Below are positions 6,149 through 7,437 of a DNA stretch of 7,437 nt, one piece after another; position 1 is the first letter of the stretch, and every line of letters begins with the position of its first letter. Source of the DNA: Bacteroidota bacterium (GTDB lineage: Bacteria; Bacteroidota; Bacteroidia; Bacteroidales; B39-G9); the NCBI GenBank assembly GCA_003648455.1, contig QMPG01000150.1, forward strand, positions 1 to 7,437. The letters are read 5' to 3'. Under the pieces are notes generated by a model, which worked only from the letters and a program-made list of their open reading frames with translations, searched no databases and was not told where the DNA came from. Both the position numbers and the translations under genes were made by a program.

Positions 6149-6161
6149 TCAGTATTACTGA
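6149..6161. promoter_or_regulatory. Perfect 13-bp palindrome upstream of the reductase gene
   Basis: TCAGTA-T-TACTGA is a perfect dyad around one central base, 108 bp before the reductase start codon and outside the repeat element. Its size and symmetry fit a binding site for a dimeric regulator. No regulator can be assigned, and no clear promoter was identified next to it. Confidence 0.3.
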
Positions 6162-6269
6162 CAAATATACATATATAGAAGTTTGAATGTGTGAAATTTA
6201 GTATTGGTATAAAAATTGCATAAAAATTTTTTCAACAAAAAAATAAAATTTTAATAAAAATAATATAAA

Positions 6270-7223
6270 ATGAAAGCAACAAAAGAGGAATATGATGTAA
6301 TAGTTATTGGAGGAGGTCCTGCAGGGAGTACTTCTTCGATGTACACTTCGCGTGCTAATTTATCTACTCTTGTTATTGACAAAGGAATAACAAGCGGAGC
6401 CCTGGGTTCAACCTCCAAAATAAGTAACTTCCCTGGAGTCCCAAATATAAAAGGTACAGACCTTTTGAAAAACATTCAGGAACAAGCAAAATCGTTTGGT
6501 GCCGAATTTATCTCAGATAAAGTTATTGGAATTGATTTTAATAATGAAATAAAAAGCATTTACACAAATAACGGTGTTTATAAAGGTAAAAGCTTAATTC
6601 TTGCAAGCGGTTCAATGGGACGTTCAAATACTATTGAAGGTGAGATGAAATTTATTGGTCGAGGGGTTAGTTACTGCGCTACTTGCGATGGAGCTTTTTA
6701 CAAAGATGCTGTTGTTGCAGTAATTGGCAATAACGATGAAGCTCTAGAAGAATTACTTTTCTTGACAAAATTTGCAAAAAAAGTTTATCTGATAAATAAA
6801 TTTAAGGAATTAAAAGCAAAACAAGAACTTATCGAAAAAGTTAAGAATAATCAAAAAGTTGAAATTCTTAATGAGACAAAACCTTTAGAAATTCGAGGTA
6901 ATATGAAACTTGAAAGTATTTTAATTTCATCGAAAGAAAATGTTAAAGAAGAACTTGAAGTAAGTGGTGTCTTTGTTTATTTGCAGGGGAACAAACCAAT
7001 AGTTGATTACACAATGGGACAAATTTCTCTTAATGATAAAGGTTGTGTTAATGTAAACAGCAATATGGAAACATCGAAAGAAGGAGTTTTTGCAATTGGC
7101 GATTTGCTCTGCACTCATCCTAAACAAGCTGCTATTGCTGCGGGTGATGGTGCTATTGCTGCAATTGCAGTTGATAAATGGTTGAATAAAAAAACTAATG
7201 CAACACAAGATTGGAAGAAATAA
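6270..7223 (+). CDS. Thioredoxin-reductase-like FAD flavoprotein with altered NADPH-binding motifs
   Basis: A 317-aa cytosolic flavoprotein of normal length for low-molecular-weight thioredoxin reductases. The FAD-binding start is intact (VIVIGGGPAG, residues 10-19), as is the second FAD contact region (GVFAIGD, 272-278, then QAAIAAGDGAIAA). The redox-active pair is C136-A-T-C139-D. The nucleotide domain, however, has VIGNNDEA at 151-158 where thioredoxin reductases normally have a GxGxxA loop, and LINKFKELKA at 174-183 in place of LIHRRxxxRA, so the arginines that grip the NADPH 2'-phosphate are missing. It may therefore use NADH or a non-pyridine donor such as ferredoxin, as known for clostridial ferredoxin-dependent flavin thioredoxin reductase. 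No thioredoxin gene is adjacent. The start is fixed by the motif close behind it; the leader is A/T-rich without Shine-Dalgarno. I avoid the symbol trxB because the donor and partner are uncertain. Confidence 0.88.
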   Translation: MKATKEEYDVIVIGGGPAGSTSSMYTSRANLSTLVIDKGITSGALGSTSKISNFPGVPNIKGTDLLKNIQEQAKSFGAEFISDKVIGIDFNNEIKSIYTNNGVYKGKSLILASGSMGRSNTIEGEMKFIGRGVSYCATCDGAFYKDAVVAVIGNNDEALEELLFLTKFAKKVYLINKFKELKAKQELIEKVKNNQKVEILNETKPLEIRGNMKLESILISSKENVKEELEVSGVFVYLQGNKPIVDYTMGQISLNDKGCVNVNSNMETSKEGVFAIGDLLCTHPKQAAIAAGDGAIAAIAVDKWLNKKTNATQDWKK

Positions 7224-7262
7224 TTTTTTTTATCATTATTAAATTATTTCTAAATAAAAAAA

Positions 7263-7295
7263 ACAGAAATTAACACATGATTTCTGTTTTTTTTT
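7263..7295 (+). terminator. Intrinsic terminator of the reductase gene
   Basis: ACAGAAAT (7263-7270) pairs with ATTTCTGT (7280-7287) around a 9-base loop and is followed by an unbroken T-run to 7295. The A-run ahead of the stem (7256-7262) extends the pairing and gives a T-run on the other strand, so it could work in both directions. It lies 39 bp after the reductase stop codon, which argues that the gene is transcribed alone. Confidence 0.85.
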
Positions 7296-7303
7296 GGCTC
7301 ACT

Positions 7304-7437
7304 TTAACCCGAATAATTCATAATTTTTCTACGCTTAAGAATTACCAACAAATTTGGTGTTTTTAAAACCCCAAATTTGGGTACTTCTAATGCGGGGTTT
7401 ACCGCTTTACTTTCCGCTATCCATCGCTAATTCATGC
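7304..7437 (+). mobile_element. Second copy of the MITE-like palindromic repeat, cut by the window end
   Basis: This copy matches 5952-6085 without gaps over 134 bp. The first 80 bases differ at only two positions, while the remainder is more divergent (15 differences in 54), giving 117 of 134 identical. It has the same TTAACCCG start, the same AAATTTGG/CCAAATTT hairpin and the same orientation. The small GC hairpin is retained through a different set of pairs (GCGG 7392-7395 with CCGC 7402-7405). The right end, with its terminal inverted repeat, lies beyond the window. Confidence 0.75.

Noticed and set aside
6182..6207. TTTG ... TAGTATTG as a -33/-7 promoter for the reductase
   Set aside because: The spacing is only about 13 bases, far shorter than the usual 19-21, and the -7 box has a mismatch.
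6251..6475. Minus-strand open frame over the reductase start
   Set aside because: It is antisense to the conserved FAD-binding region of a well-supported gene and shows no protein family features.
5952..7437. Integron gene cassette with attC sites around the reductase gene
   Set aside because: The repeats are of attC-like length and direct orientation, but their ends (TATTAAC on the left, GTTAAAA on the right) do not fit the RYYYAAC/GTTRRRY core sites, and no integron integrase is present.

Overview
The window looks like chromosomal DNA from a member of the Bacteroidota, probably a Bacteroidales/Marinilabiliales- or Flavobacteriia-like organism. It is strongly AT-rich. The starts are preceded by A/T-rich leaders without Shine-Dalgarno sequences. 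There is a lipoprotein with a Bacteroidota-style Cys-Asp-Asp start, secreted proteins ending their signal peptides in SYSQ or ASA-Q, and a four-helix-bundle 'IVP' gene of the kind common in this phylum. This assignment is inference from sequence style; no marker gene is present.

Left part (1-1025, minus strand): a lipoprotein metallophosphoesterase whose 3' end overlaps the start of a second exported protein. That protein is cut by the window edge and looks like the beginning of an outer-membrane beta-barrel-type protein. Positions 1026-1278 hold no gene but contain a roughly 150-bp imperfect palindromic repeat.

Middle part (1279-5863, minus strand): a probable operon transcribed TetR regulator > small cupin > RND/MMPL-type permease (766 aa) > four-helix-bundle protein > LolA-like periplasmic protein. 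The permease and LolA-like protein are a known pairing thought to move lipidic or hydrophobic cargo between inner and outer membrane; TetR is the likely local regulator. The four-helix-bundle gene looks like a later insertion. It sits between 20-bp inverted repeats, and removing it would bring the permease and LolA-like genes to about 42 bp apart.

Right part (5864-7437): a 406-bp divergent intergenic region, then a plus-strand thioredoxin-reductase-like flavoprotein with its own intrinsic terminator. The enzyme keeps the FAD site and the redox CATC pair but has lost the residues that normally bind NADPH, so it may use another electron donor. It is bracketed by two direct copies of a palindrome-rich repeat (134 aligned bases, 117 identical). 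The upstream copy is complete and has terminal inverted repeats, so it looks like a small non-autonomous mobile element. The downstream copy runs off the window.

The two points most worth pursuing are the pyridine-nucleotide-motif-deficient reductase between twin repeats, and the inverted-repeat-bounded four-helix-bundle insertion inside the transporter operon. No CRISPR array, tRNA, rRNA, transposase or integrase is visible.
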